Of a stretch of DNA of 64,000 nt, positions 52,430-64,000 are shown one piece after another. The translations under genes were made by a program, and so were the position numbers. The notes beneath the pieces are model-generated. The model was given only the letters and a program-made list of their open reading frames with translations. It searched no databases and was not told the origin of the DNA. The DNA lies in contig NC_092863.1 of assembly GCF_032062135.1 (NCBI RefSeq), forward strand, positions 12,678,192 through 12,742,191, given 5' to 3'. Numbering within the stretch: position 1 is the first letter of the stretch; each line of letters opens with the position of its first letter. The stretch comes from Pyxicephalus adspersus (lineage: Eukaryota; Chordata; Amphibia; Anura; Pyxicephalidae).

Positions 52430-54089
52430 TCATGATCGATACCTTGCATTCATTGTATGCCCTTGTACTAGTATTGTATATGTGAGATTTATATCTATAT
52501 TCGTTCTTTTCTTGTTTGGGCTAGAATTTTACAGTTGAATGTGGACATTTGGAGGTATGTTTTTATACTTGTTATTATTATGTATTTTAAATTAATCATT
52601 CAATTAAATATGGTTTGTTTTAAATTATTGTTTGTTGCATTAAAAGTCCACATGGAATTCTTACTATGTAGTATTTGGTTTATTTGGGATGTGGTAGCAG
52701 TGATAAAAATTAAAATATATGGGCTTAAATTTTTTTTCACATGCTTTATTATTAGACCTATTTTAAACTAATCCTAAATGTTATGTATTGCAAACTTTAA
52801 AATTCACTGCCTTATTTATGATTATTACCTTGTGTCCATAACAGACCAGTCAAAACAATTGCAACATTAGAGATAAACCACAAGATGGCGCACCTGTTTT
52901 ATTATAATGAAATGTAAAATATTTGCCTGCAAAGCATTAAGAACCCTGTGGCTGGACTTTTTGCCTAAAATGTTGTATTGTTGTTATATGCAATGAAACT
53001 TTCAAGCAAAACTCTTTAACTTGTAATGTATGAGAAATCTGTGTTGTCATAAATGTAAACAATATCATAGGTATACAAATTAACATTGTCCAGCAGTCTA
53101 GATTTTACATTCATTTTGAGGAAAGAGTTAGAGATGTGTACCCCCTGAGTGTGAGCTGGTTGTTTATGTTATTTTCTTCAGTATTTACTGTATATGCATG
53201 CTGCATTATTACCATGGGTTATACTTGTCTCAGATGCATGTAAAATCTATACTGTCATGTTATGCCTCCTAAAACTTAAGTTACCTCTGAAACTAAATCT
53301 AGTCCTGAGGTCAGGATTTTTACCAAGCCTGTTAAACATCTTTGGAACATGTAAGTTCACCATGCCTTGACTTTTGCTTAGCGGTAATGTTTATATCAAT
53401 TTTGATATACACCTATATGGCTCATAATATGTTCTATTACACAGCTTATATTACTTATTTTGCTCTTTTGCCAATATGGCAAAACCCGCCAGAACACCTA
53501 GCAAGTGGAAAAAATTTTTATATCCAAATTTTCTTTAATGGGATAATAGGACATTGTATAACGTTTACTTGGTATTTATTTAATTAAATCTGTTTTTTAT
53601 TGGATTTTAACCAATTTCCCTACATCATCTCTGAAATCATCTCTGACAATTCAGTGGCAAATGAGAGAGAGAGAGTGGATGGTTTTGTCTCTACTTATAC
53701 CTTGTTTTTATTGTATTTTATGTTTTCTGTTCCACTCAGAACAAGTGAAGCTTCAAGGTTTAATACATCCTAGACATAATAGTTTGCAGTTCTTGTAGTG
53801 GCTTGAAGTGGTTTTACCAAATATACATCATAAGACTTCTCCTCCATATTGCAATCTTATCTTTTCATTTCCAGGGAACAAAGAGTAAAATGCCTTTCAA
53901 GTACCAAGAAGTCATTTTTGCCAACACGAAAAAATGAAAGGAAAAACATGTGGATACAACAGGAGCGTCTGTTTGTACAGATGATGACAAGCTTGAAAGA
54001 AATATAACCGCCTGATTTTAAGAACTATAAAAAAAGTGTGCAAACAAAAATGGTGGTCCACTTTGTTCCAAAAAGCACATAGTTTAGGA
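52430..54089. other. Gene-free, very AT-rich DNA
   Basis: The first few hundred bases may be the remnant of the element that carried the hammerhead-like motif, but no reverse transcriptase fragment is visible. No gene was found. Confidence 0.45.
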
Positions 54090-54170
54090 CAGTGGTGCCC
54101 ACCTTTGTTCATCTGGGGGTCCACTCTTGACATAAAAGATAAAACTGGCAGGCCACAATGCAAACAAACA
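54090..54170 (+). mobile_element. hAT-like terminus, partial
   Basis: CAGTGGTGCCCACCTTTGTTC followed by CATCTGGGGGTCCACTCTTG and GGCAGGCCACAATGC is the left end of a Charlie-like hAT element. The matching right end and target duplication could not be placed. Confidence 0.5.
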
Positions 54171-54959
54171 TTAAAGATGTATGTTTCAAACTAGAATAGT
54201 TTTAATTTAAAATGAAGTAAAATTGAAATGTTTCCAGTTAACGTAACGTACATGCACCACGCCAGTACTCAACGTCTGCCCCTAGACAGGGTTCTAACAA
54301 GCGAGTATGAACAAGTATATATTTGGGGCACCACAGCCCAGAGAAAATTGACAGTAACTTAATGCTTATTGCCATGGAAGTGGCCCCCAGGTATCCCTAA
54401 CATGCAAACCCCTTGTCTTAAAATAGCCCTCTTAATGAGAAAATATCACGGATTGTTGTTAGGATTTTATGCTTGTGACCCCGTATCTGGCAACTTGTAA
54501 ATTTGGTTTAGTAGCAGCTCTCAGGGCCCTGTGTACTCTGAAAATGTCATGTTTCTATGACAATATGAGTAAGAGATATGAAAGTTTATACATAGGGGGA
54601 ATGACAGGCGCATGGACACAGACACATCTCTCATGCTGTTGCTGGGATTATCTCACAGTACAAGGTTGGCGGGGAGCAGGCACAGCTGATTGCTGAGGTC
54701 TTTAGTACACGCCTACTCTCAGGGAGCTCACACTGAGCATGCCCAGGGAGCTCCCTCTCCTGGTATCTTGATATAAAAACATAGGAGATGCGCACACCCG
54801 ATCCCCTGCAAGGCAACAAGCAGAGAGGGAATAAGAAGAGGGCCAGATCTGGCAGCTCCCCAGGCTGGGTGTGGGCCGCAGGCTGTAGGTTGCGTACCCT
54901 TATAATACCTGGAATCTAATTTAATGGCTTGGGGAAACATTGTCATTACTTAACTTCAA

Positions 54960-55105
54960 GATGAGAAAAAAAAAATTGCAGAGCTCAGTCATTTTCACAG
55001 TTAAACAGAGCGATGAGGCAGAAAGATCATTGCCTGTCACTTTCTGCAATAAAGTCCTGCCTGATCTCACATTTTTAAAGTGGAACTTCAGTTCTGCTTA
55101 AATGT
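54960..55105 (-). repeat. Dispersed repeat shared with 62797-63131
   Basis: The block TTTCTGCAATAAAGTCCTGC, CTGATCTCACATTTTTAAAG and TGGAACTTCAGTT matches CAATAATGCCCTGCCTGATC, GAACATTTTCGATC and GGTGGAACATTAGTTT in the second copy. Strand and family are uncertain, as is whether it is a TTAA-type MITE. Confidence 0.5.
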
Positions 55106-55273
55106 AATGCAGTCAGGATGTATATACAGTATTCTCTTTTTTTTTCTTTTTACATAATGTAGCAGCATGGTGGAGAGTGGGAACACTGATATTACTCAGA
55201 AGCAGCAATCTCATTCTCCTCCTGCACAGTTTTCCAATCAACAGTGCTGCAGTGAGACCTGGGTGACTCTAAT

Positions 55274-55425
55274 TGTGAGATCAGCGGTCTGATTCACTAG
55301 TGTGCTAATAGTACAATGTAATCTTCTGAGAGCAATGGTCTGACTCTGCAGTGTGTTGTTAGTACAATGTATTCTTGTGAGAGCAGTGGTCTGACTCTCC
55401 AGTGTGCTGCTAGTACAATGTATTT
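55274..55425 (+). repeat. 51-bp tandem repeat, three copies
   Basis: Units start near 55274, 55325 and 55376. Each reads about GTGAGAGCAGTGGTCTGACT, then a CAGTGTGCT block, then AGTACAATGTATTCT. Confidence 0.85.
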
Positions 55426-56062
55426 TAACCCCTGCTTAGTATGTAAATGAAACAGAACATATTTATAACTATATATGCAGCCACTTCATTAAAGTAATAA
55501 ATACCAAGGCTTTAGGCCACTATTCATGTTATAGTAAACAACCAACAGTTGTGCCCAGCCAGTTTAAGTTGGTCTCTTGGCAGTGCTTGCTTAAAGCTGA
55601 GTATAACTGATATGATTGCACAGATTGGCACCAGTGTCACTTGTCACATTTATTACTCAACAGAAACTCTAAACAAAGAGCTTCTTATTGGTGTCCTAAC
55701 TGCCAGCCATGAACTCCTATTTTGTAATATATGCTACCCACCCCCACCCCCCTCCTTATCCCCACAGGTAAGTGTAGGTAGGGAAAAAATACAATATGTC
55801 CTTTCAAGCGTTATTGTTTTAATACAAAGCAACGTTTTATGCATCCCAGATAAATGTTTTATTAGTGAGTTCACTCTCATTTCTGGGAAAGGTGTTGCTT
55901 ACAAAAGAAACTCTTACAACACACAAATAAGTGTTTGCTAAGTAAAGTGTTAATTTATTTAAAAATGAGAATAGAAAGAAAAACAGAAAAAAATTTGGGT
56001 ATTTGATGGAACTTGCCAGAAAAAAGTAACACCACATAAATTAAACTTTGTGTACCATTGAG

Positions 56063-56345
56063 CAGTGATTCCCAACCAGGGTTCTATAGAACCATAGGGT
56101 TCCCCCAGAGGTTGCTAGGGGTTCCTTGAGCTATTGGAAAATTAAACCTGTCAGGTCAATTATCACTGACACCAATGATCTTTCTTGCTTTCAGAAAGGG
56201 TGATATTCTTTCCACTGGCCAGCAATGTAAGAGCCATTGAACAACACACTAATATATTGTGAGCTGTGGATATAATAGTTATAGAAGGGGTTCCCTAAAG
56301 ACCTGATTGTATTTTCAACAGGTTCCTATATGTAGATAAACATTG
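56063..56345 (-). mobile_element. Non-autonomous hAT-like element with 8-bp target duplication
   Basis: Same family as 40258 but inverted. It opens CAGTGATTCCCAACCAGGG, passes GAGGTTGCTAGGGGTTCCTT, and ends ATAAACATTG. The flanks CCATTGAG (56055-56062) and CCATAGAG (56346-56353) match at 7 of 8 bases. Confidence 0.75.
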
Positions 56346-57469
56346 CCATAGAGGGAATAAAACATTCATGTGCAGTTTTACAACTAGGCATAGCTGCAAT
56401 GCACCAGTACCCTCCACTTTAAAACTTTTCTGATCTGGCTGCCCCTTTCCTGTTTTTAATTCTGGAAAGATATTCTAAAACACGCCTTCTGCTCCATGTT
56501 TTCTGTCACATACAGAAAGCCATTGTCCACCCCTCCCTGCGCCTTCAGCCTTCTGCTTCTTCATGGAGAGGTAGCAGAATCACCAGCAGAATAGGAACAA
56601 AAAAAACCAGAGAACATGGACAGGGTTACTGGAAGTAGGAGAATCCACTGCTGCCAAGAGCCAATGTTCTGTAACAGCATCCCACTGTTAGCATGGATGG
56701 TTAAGATGTCTTAAAAGATAGAAACAAATGCCAGGAAAAGGACTGGGGGACTGAAACCTCAAACAAATTCATTCCTCGTGGTGGTATGATCTATTTTATA
56801 GTATCTTCATAGCTCCAACAAGGCCTACAGGCTGAGAGAACATGATCTAAGTGTGTAGTATTTTTAGAAAAGTGCTATGGGTGTTGTTCAGGATTGCTGT
56901 CAGTTTTTAAGTAACCATCGTTCCATCAGGTCTGTTTATGACTTTTTGCCCTTCCCACATTTTTATCCTTTGCTTCTGGAAGGCGGATGTCTTATGTTAT
57001 GGGAATATAGAAAATCACTTCTTGCTGGACTGTTTTTGCATGTCCGTGTGTGCCAAGTATTGAAGATAAGAAAGGCTCATTATATGACTTAAGTCACCAG
57101 AGGAATAACGAATGATCTCACTGAAGTTTTGAATCAGCAAACATCTGCACACATAATCGTACCAAATGCGCTTGTAGAAGAAAGTCTAGACATAGATTTC
57201 ACTTTCTTTTATTTCTTCTTTCTTTATATGAAATCAAAATTAGGGTTCCTTACGATGATTAAATGCGGGTATAGAACAGCAGTCGAAGTTACAATAATAT
57301 TTTATTCATGATTGAAAATGAATTAATGCAACAAAACATGGACCACGTTTTATATTACTTCTTTTGGTGTTATTAACATTCCTGGAAAATAATAAAATCT
57401 TGAAGGTAAGAAAAAAGTGTTCTTTGCCTTTGTTAATAAGAGGAACCTACTGTACTAGAAGTTGTAGAA
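56346..57469. other. Gene-free intergenic DNA
   Basis: No gene, RNA or named repeat was recognised. The small frames here look accidental. Confidence 0.5.
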
Positions 57470-57886
57470 CAGAGGTAGGCAAAGTCTGGCCTTTAGGCCA
57501 GATACGGCCTAGCCAGTAGTCTGTTCGGGCCTAACTCCCCCCGATCGATCCAGCCTAATCCCGACTGGGAGGGGTAGGCAACCCCGCGGCTTTTGAGCCT
57601 CCTTGTTATACCTCCCTTCCCTATTTACTGCGGCCGGCATTAACACTTCTGCCACTGGGGTAAGAGGACATTTCCTCTCCTCTGTATGCATTGCGGAGGA
57701 GAAGGATTTCCTTTCAGGGGCGTTCCCTCTCCTTCGTATGCATTGCGGAGGAGAGGGATTTCTCTACAGGGGTGTTCCTGGTGGGGGGCGGAGCCATTAG
57801 CTCGGGACTTGAGAGAGAGTCTGGCCTAGTGTGCCTTCTTGACCTCCTAAAATGACCTAGTAGCCCAAAAAGTTTGTTGACCCCTG
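57470..57886 (+). mobile_element. Non-autonomous hAT-like element, GC-rich, with target duplication
   Basis: The left end CAGAGGTAGGCAAAGTCTGG and the right end AAGTTTGTTGACCCCTG form inverted hAT termini. The flanks TTGTAGAA (57462-57469) and TTGTAAAA (57887-57894) match at 7 of 8 bases. The interior is unusually GC-rich for the window and contains a 52-bp tandem pair (TATGCATTGCGGAGGAGA at 57685 and 57737). Confidence 0.85.
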
Positions 57887-58733
57887 TTGTAAAATGTCGA
57901 AGGCCAAGTCTCCAGTTGCTTTAAATACTTTTGAATCCTCAGTCAAAAAATTGAACCCACAGTCAGAAATAACATATATATTATAGGCCCAAACTGATAT
58001 CTCCTGTTTATTGACAGGTGCATCGACCCCTTATGGCCTGCATTCGACCTCTTGCTGCTAAGCTGCTTTTGCATTTCCATTTAGTTGAATGTGGAGGGAG
58101 ACCATTCTATTGTAAAAAAAAACCTGTTGATGCAGGCTCGAAGTCCTATTAATATTTAGTTATACCATCACTTAGCAGGCATATCTTTCAGACGCTGGAG
58201 CTGCCAATCGGCAATTAAATAGGAATACCCCCACTCCTATCAGTGCCAAATGTCTCAAATAAAGTTGCCTGTCTCATGTTCAAGGATCAAATTTTTAACA
58301 TTTAATATATGATAGTTGCCATTCACTCCAAAGCACAAACATGTTAATTAAAGTATACACATTTGTACTGTAGTATACCACAATGCACTTATGTCACTTA
58401 TCTGTGAATTTTGGTATATTGATTGCCAATAATAGTGCACTGAGACACTTTAAGAGCTTGTTATAAGTTACACAGCCTCAGCACACAGTGGCCTTTAATC
58501 TGGAATGATATGGAAGGTAGAAAGAAAGCCAAAGGAATGTGTCGGACCTGCAGATTATAACAGAGACATGTGCAAGGACCTTGCTATATATTGTATTATT
58601 ACATCACTAGTAATCAGCTACTTAATTTCCATTAGATACATTGACCCTTACCTTTAGTATTTGTACATCATCTTTTTTTCTGTATAATCTTCCATTTCTA
58701 TTGATGAGAAAAGAGACAGAATAAAGTGATTTA

Positions 58734-58837
58734 ATGATTTAATATATGCTGTGATCTAAGAAACAAGAATTATTCAATATGAAAAATGATTTAATATATG
58801 CTGTGATCTAAGAAACAAGAATTATTCAATATGAAAA
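58734..58837 (+). repeat. Perfect 52-bp tandem duplication
   Basis: 58734-58785 and 58786-58837 are identical, each starting ATGATTTAATATATGCTGTG. The lack of any mismatch implies a recent duplication. Confidence 0.95.
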
Positions 58838-58874
58838 ACAAAATAGCAAGAAAATTATGTTGTATACATAAATA

Positions 58875-58916
<42 letters not shown>
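58875..58916. repeat. (TA)n microsatellite
   Basis: About 21 TA units. A shorter run lies at 59456-59490. Confidence 0.95.
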
Positions 58917-58921
<5 letters not shown>

Positions 58922-61900
58922 CATTTATCTGTGCTGTAAAAAGGCTTTCACACTCTACATAGAAGTACATAATAGGTGGTTCTGACCCTTTTTAGGTTCC
59001 CTTAAATGACAAATCTTGAGCCAAAAGTTGTACACCTTAACCCACTCTTCCCTTAATAGCGTAGTTGGACTGAAACATAAAAAGTCTTTTTAATACATCA
59101 GCAATTTAGAAATGAATATTAACTGAAACCACTAATTCAGTATTCTGCACAAGAACTGTGCTCACCATAGTCTAGCAGAAAATTAGACACCTCCCATCTA
59201 ATCTGCTTGACATCATAGTCCTCCGGTACTTAGCAGCACTGCCCTGTAATGTCTCAAGGGAATGAATCACGAAGAGGACAGGGAAAAGTGCACACAATAC
59301 CACACAATGTATAATTTCCTCCAGACAACAGGCTCATTTCTTCCACCTAATACGAAATGTCTGGGGCGAGCTACTAAGCTGTAGCTGTCTACCTGACCTT
59401 CCCGTGCTGGCACAGCTTGTCATTACATTAATCCACTTCCTTCTTATTTTTTTGTAAATATATATATATATATATTTATTTGTAAATATATATATTTAAA
59501 GATTTAGACAAAGACAGAGAGCGGAAGATCGCTGCCATTGAAGTCCCTGTACAAATTAATGATGTGCAGAAGTGAAGTTAGTACAGGTACCAAAGGACCA
59601 CCTGTGGCCCTCAGTCTTCACATTGGATACCAGGGGTAGAACTTTCTCTCATTTGATTTCTTTTTTTTTTCTTATCCATAACCCTGCAGGACAGATTCAC
59701 TATTTGGTTTGCAACCACTAACATTACCAAAGGGCTGCACATAATGTTTAGTATATGTGATGCTAGAGATGATTGTCAAGGACCCCATACATACTATAAA
59801 AAATAATGGTAAAAGACTGAGCACATACTTGAGTTTTTAAATACATGCTGCAGAAAAAGTTGTAGAATAATGAGGACATGTTACACGAGTATGGTAGGGC
59901 TCACTGATAATACCACTTTACAAACCAATGCCCCTTTTTCCACCATAGATTTCTGGGACCAAGGGTCACACAATGACTTCCAGAGGGCTCCCTCCAGCTG
60001 CGGGAATCTAGTTGGTCCCCAATGTCATATCTGAATTCAAAGTTCTTTTTTGGCCTGTCTATGGCCACCCTAAAAGTTTTATTAATGCATATTGTGTAAT
60101 AAAAAAACTAAATATTTGCTTAAACTGTGATCTGTAAGTGTAGTACATTATCTGATGACATTCTATAAGTAGCCCTCCAAATGTCAGTCTTGTCCAGACT
60201 TCCTTCTCATCAAGTGTCACACTGTGGTTTCATTACCACAATTTTTACATCTTAAGTTTGCTGATTTCCTCCTTTGCTTATCAGTATGCACTTCTATGGA
60301 AGATGTTGCATTTCTTTTCCTTTCAAGGGCAAGTTCAGGTGTATGTTTTTAGGAGCCAGCCAAGCAATTTACAAAATTATATTATACTTTTATATATATA
60401 TATATTATCAAAAAATTATTTTTTTTTAGTGAATCTGTCATGAGGAAAATGCAGGCGCCGTTCTATTGCCTGGTAAAGTACTGGTTTGGATAGTAAGGGC
60501 AGCGCACTCTGCAACTAGTGACTGGCAATGTTAATATGAATGCTTGTTTTAAGAGGGAAGAATGCACTTCTTTACACCCTCCTCCAGGTACTAGGTACCT
60601 CCAACTCACGAGCAAAGACATCAGGCATCAATCGAGAGCCCAGACAGTTTTCCAAACCAGTAGTGTCACTTTTCATTGCACTGGTAATTATAAGCCCCCT
60701 TTCCCTCCCTTTATTCTGGTTGACCCCTCTCTCTGCCCTGACTGCCCCCCCTTTCCTGGCTAACCCCCTTTGTCCAGGTTCACCCACCCTTTTCCCTGAC
60801 CAATCCCTTCTGCCATTTCTTGCCCCTTTACCCGGACTGTTCTCTTTTACTAAGCTCTTTACCATTACTAGCTGGGCTATGGTATATGTGTACTGTACAA
60901 ACAGGTAGTCCGCTCAGGTTATTTTTAAGTATGCCTCTAACCCCCACCCACTGTCAACACAGTGAGGCCACACTCATTATTTACATGGGAGCATTAAAAG
61001 TGTTGCATACAACAGGTAGAATGTTTTTAAGGTGTGCAAACTACTGGACGTAGATGTGGACACATCCTATTGGCTGTCTACTGTTGGGAGCCTCTTAGGA
61101 TCCCAAAAAGCAGAAAGTTAAGTGTTTTGAGAAGTATTTCTTTTTTTAATAATAAAACTGATTTTTTATTTATTATTTTTTGTCTTTTGGGAAAACTAGA
61201 TGGACATTGTATGTAACAGCTTATACTCAAAATCATTTTTGGGTTAACCAGAGGGAGGCAGCAGTGTGATGACTAAATGCAAAGGGGTCTATTAGGAGGA
61301 ATGTCTTCTAGTTGCAGGGTGTGAACAAGTCATGGGAGGAGACCTAAATGAACTTAGTGCTAACAATTCGGTGCCCATCTCTTTGCTGGTACAAGAGCTG
61401 CTGGGGGCATTTAATAATAAAAAGCCTCCCATCTTCAACAGGGTCAGGGGATTTTGGTACACCTGGGGACAATGATGACTGTCTTATTGAAAGGATTTCT
61501 GACCTTACTTTTGTTCACTTCTGCAAGTTGTGGTAAGTTAAATGTCAGTGTGTAAGCACTGTGCTATGGATGCATGAACTTTTCTGCATGTTAAGATTCT
61601 TAGAGACATATCTAGTACAATAATGGTGTAATTCATGGGGAGAATGTGTTGTCACATTGTATATAGAATACACATGTCAAAAGTTGAATTATTGTGTCTG
61701 AGATTCTATGTAGTGTCTGTCTCCATTTAATGCATTTCATTGCTAGTAATGATTTGAGAAGATTTAACAAGACAGCAATAGAATGCAGTATCCCATATTT
61801 ACCAGTCAATTTTCTATCAGCCTATAATAAAAAAATGATTGATGATTGTTTATGAGCTACTTAACTATCGTTATTGTACTTTATTGTCTTATGTTAGACA

Positions 61901-62796
61901 TTCACTACTATTTACCAAACTTCTAACTGATCAATTAGGACGTAACAAAAAAGTGTTTTCTATTCTTTAGTTTTGATTACAATTTGACAGCCAAATCTTT
62001 ATTTTTTATTGATAGGATAACTATCATATTGAATTTAGGTAATATAGATCAATTATTGAACAAGTATCTGGTATGTAGAATACCTGTAGACAATCATAAA
62101 GTTTTGATTTGTATGCCAATTGCTATATCAGTAATATTGAGAGAAAATTGTGTATGCTAGTATTGGATAAGGTAATGTACTGGTTATATATTATTGTTCC
62201 TTGTATGGTGTTTTTTTGGGATTGTCATCTCATCTCTGTGACGTCTCATGTTTACGCATGAAACAGCATGTATAACTGGCGAGTGGCCACTTCTTTCTAT
62301 GACTTGGATTGAGTTTAGGGAACAGTTTAGTGTCAGGCAAGGATGTTCAGGAAAAATATAGAGTAAACAGTGCTTATTAAGAGGTTACATTTGTTTTGCC
62401 TTAAATGGTAATTTAAACATCTGACATCATAGACCACATGGACAGAAGATTCAACAAAAAAAGCTGGCGTTGGACCGTTGCTTTTGGACAGAGGGGGGAA
62501 AGGTTGCACCCTCAGTCAAGTTATAATAGCTACCTATGTCCCCACTGAGGAAATTTTGTCATTATTACTGCCCCAGGGACAGAACAGAAAGTAAAGAAAA
62601 AACCCATACTTTCCAGTTCTCCCAGTTCTCACCAGAATTGTTATTTGGGATGTTTTAGTTACAAATTAGTCGGATTTTACATTTGTATTTCCTTTCTTTC
62701 CTGGTCACCATTATATGAGGGTGTGGTCTTTATGTTTTTATAGGGATAAAGGTTTTTTTAACTTTTTTTTCTTTGGCTTTACATACAGTTGGGAAG
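58917..62796. other. Gene-free intergenic DNA
   Basis: No exon was recognised. 59155-59440 is repeat-poor and might be regulatory. 60690-60850 is strongly pyrimidine-rich on the + strand with weak internal repetition, and its open frames on both strands reflect composition. Confidence 0.45.
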
Positions 62797-63131
62797 GGTT
62801 CAAATCAGGATAAAGTGGGACTTTACTCACCTCTCGCCATTCCGTCTTAGGGCACTGCTACCTTTTTCCTGGATACAATTTTTGGCCATCTTGTTTGGCC
62901 CGGCCAGAATGACATAAGTCCTGCACAGGAGTGTGTAAATTCATTCAATCCTGGCAAATGCAAGGGAAGATGGTATATGCAGCTCTGCATTTCTGACACT
63001 TCCCAGGTGCATTCAAGCAAGGAAGAATGCTTATTGCAGAAAAAAACATTGTGTGATACCTTTCAGCAATAATGCCCTGCCTGATCGAACATTTTCGATC
63101 ATTAGTTAGGTGGAACATTAGTTTCATTTTA
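62797..63131. repeat. Dispersed repeat, longer copy of the 54960 family
   Basis: It begins about AGGATAAAGTGGGACTTTAC and ends GGTGGAACATTAGTTTC then ATTTTAAG. The loosely complementary ends (AAAGTGGGACTTTA against TTAGGTGGAACATTAG reversed) suggest a MITE, but the borders are soft. Confidence 0.5.
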
Positions 63132-64000
63132 AGTTTTTTTTATGATCTGGGTACCATTGGAAAAATTTCCCTTCACTTCTGGTCCCAGAAATGCAACAGG
63201 AAATTGAAAAATTTCCTAAGATGTGGGGAATTCCCTTCTTAAACAGTTGTTGTTGGAATCTTCTAGGTCCATAACGTTTTAATGGCAGTAATGTGGATTC
63301 TACACCTACCTACAGTAGATCCTTGTCTTCTGAACATATCTATATCTCTATATAATCAATGGCAAACTGGAACATTTGGATTCACCAACTGCCCACCAAC
63401 CTAATATAGTCCCTGTGTAAGGGTAGCTGTATACATGAATAATATGGTTTAAATGGCTTCTGTAGATTATTAAGGAACAAAATCCATTTTAAAAGTTTTA
63501 AAAAGACAGAGCAGCTTGTTAGCAATAGATGAAGCGAATGGGTGATACTGCAATCAATAGTTCATTTTAATTTTTCTATTGGAATAAAATAAAATGTAAT
63601 TAATATTATGATATATTTTATATAAAACTATAGATTGGGGTACCTATTTCTTTATCTTTCTAAGAAATTTTTGTGTGAATTCAAATCCAAAAGTGATATT
63701 TATTGCATTTTGTGGCTCACTAAACACGATTATGTACTGTGTACCCTGAGGGTAGGGTGATACGGAGCAATTAAAGTTAATGAATTTTTTTTAAATGAAT
63801 ATAGCAGCCTGCAGACATAGGAAAGGTATAAATGACAATTATCATCAGAAATCACTGAAAAGTTTTCTGATTCTAAAGCTTCTTTGGAGAGAAGAACTTG
63901 TGTGACAGGGGGAGCTCCTGTGTGACACAAATCTTTTAGTTAAGGCAGCAAAGAACAATCCAACTAATGCAAGCAATGCAACTCTTTTTGTGACAATAGT
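63132..64000. other. Gene-free AT-rich end of the window
   Basis: Nothing recognisable was found. The next gene in the human order, CDC27, is not detected before the window ends. Confidence 0.5.

Noticed and set aside
60540..60908. 122-residue + strand frame rich in Pro/Leu, and its - strand counterpart
   Set aside because: Low-complexity pyrimidine-rich DNA keeps both strands open. No family match is apparent.
46303..64000. Terminal exons of cdc27, the next gene in human order
   Set aside because: No tetratricopeptide-like or C-terminal CDC27-like reading was seen on the - strand. The gene is probably beyond the window.

Overview
The window is vertebrate nuclear DNA, most probably from an anuran amphibian. 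It is AT-rich, with split genes that use GT/AG introns and long gene-free stretches. The dispersed repeats include TTAA-ended MITEs of the T2 type known from Xenopus, hAT-like non-autonomous elements and a decayed Tc1-like transposase. Species assignment rests on repeat flavour and synteny and is an inference. No bacterial or viral operon is present, and nearly all short open frames here are chance or repeat-derived.

Only two protein genes can be supported. (1) gosr2 (membrin, the Golgi Qb-SNARE) lies on the + strand with its coding sequence at 56-9333. Six exons (56-84, 2907-2971, 4092-4200, 6468-6600, 7639-7779, 9172-9333) join in frame into a 212-residue protein, the usual family length. 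(2) rprml (reprimo-like) lies on the - strand as a single exon at 45724-46062, with a TATA box at 46295-46302. The two are convergent, which matches the GOSR2-RPRML arrangement in human 17q21, so the locus is orthologous. They act separately: gosr2 in ER/Golgi vesicle fusion, rprml as a small glycosylated single-pass membrane protein of the p53-linked reprimo family.

Layout: 1-9.7 kb is gosr2, whose intron 1 carries an inverted pair of T2-like MITEs. 9.7-45.5 kb is a gene desert with perfect hairpins near 10.6 and 11.6 kb, a T2-like MITE at 24.3 kb, hAT-like elements at 28.0, 29.1 and 40.3 kb, a fold-back MITE family at 26.8, 31.0, 32.9 and 40.8 kb, a Tc1-like transposase fossil at 35.2-35.8 kb, a 32-bp minisatellite at 39.0 kb, and several repeat-poor islands that could be regulatory. 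45.5-46.3 kb is rprml. 46.3-64 kb is again gene-free, with hAT-like elements at 54.1, 56.1 and 57.5 kb, tandem duplications at 55.3 and 58.7 kb, and simple repeats.

The most interesting non-genic signal is at 52386-52429. It is a compact motif with the hammerhead ribozyme core (CTGATGA ... GAAA), a 5-bp stem I, a 6-bp stem II and a self-complementary ACGCGT stem III, as in the small hammerheads tied to Penelope-like retroelements. One extra A beside the core is a departure from consensus, so activity is uncertain.
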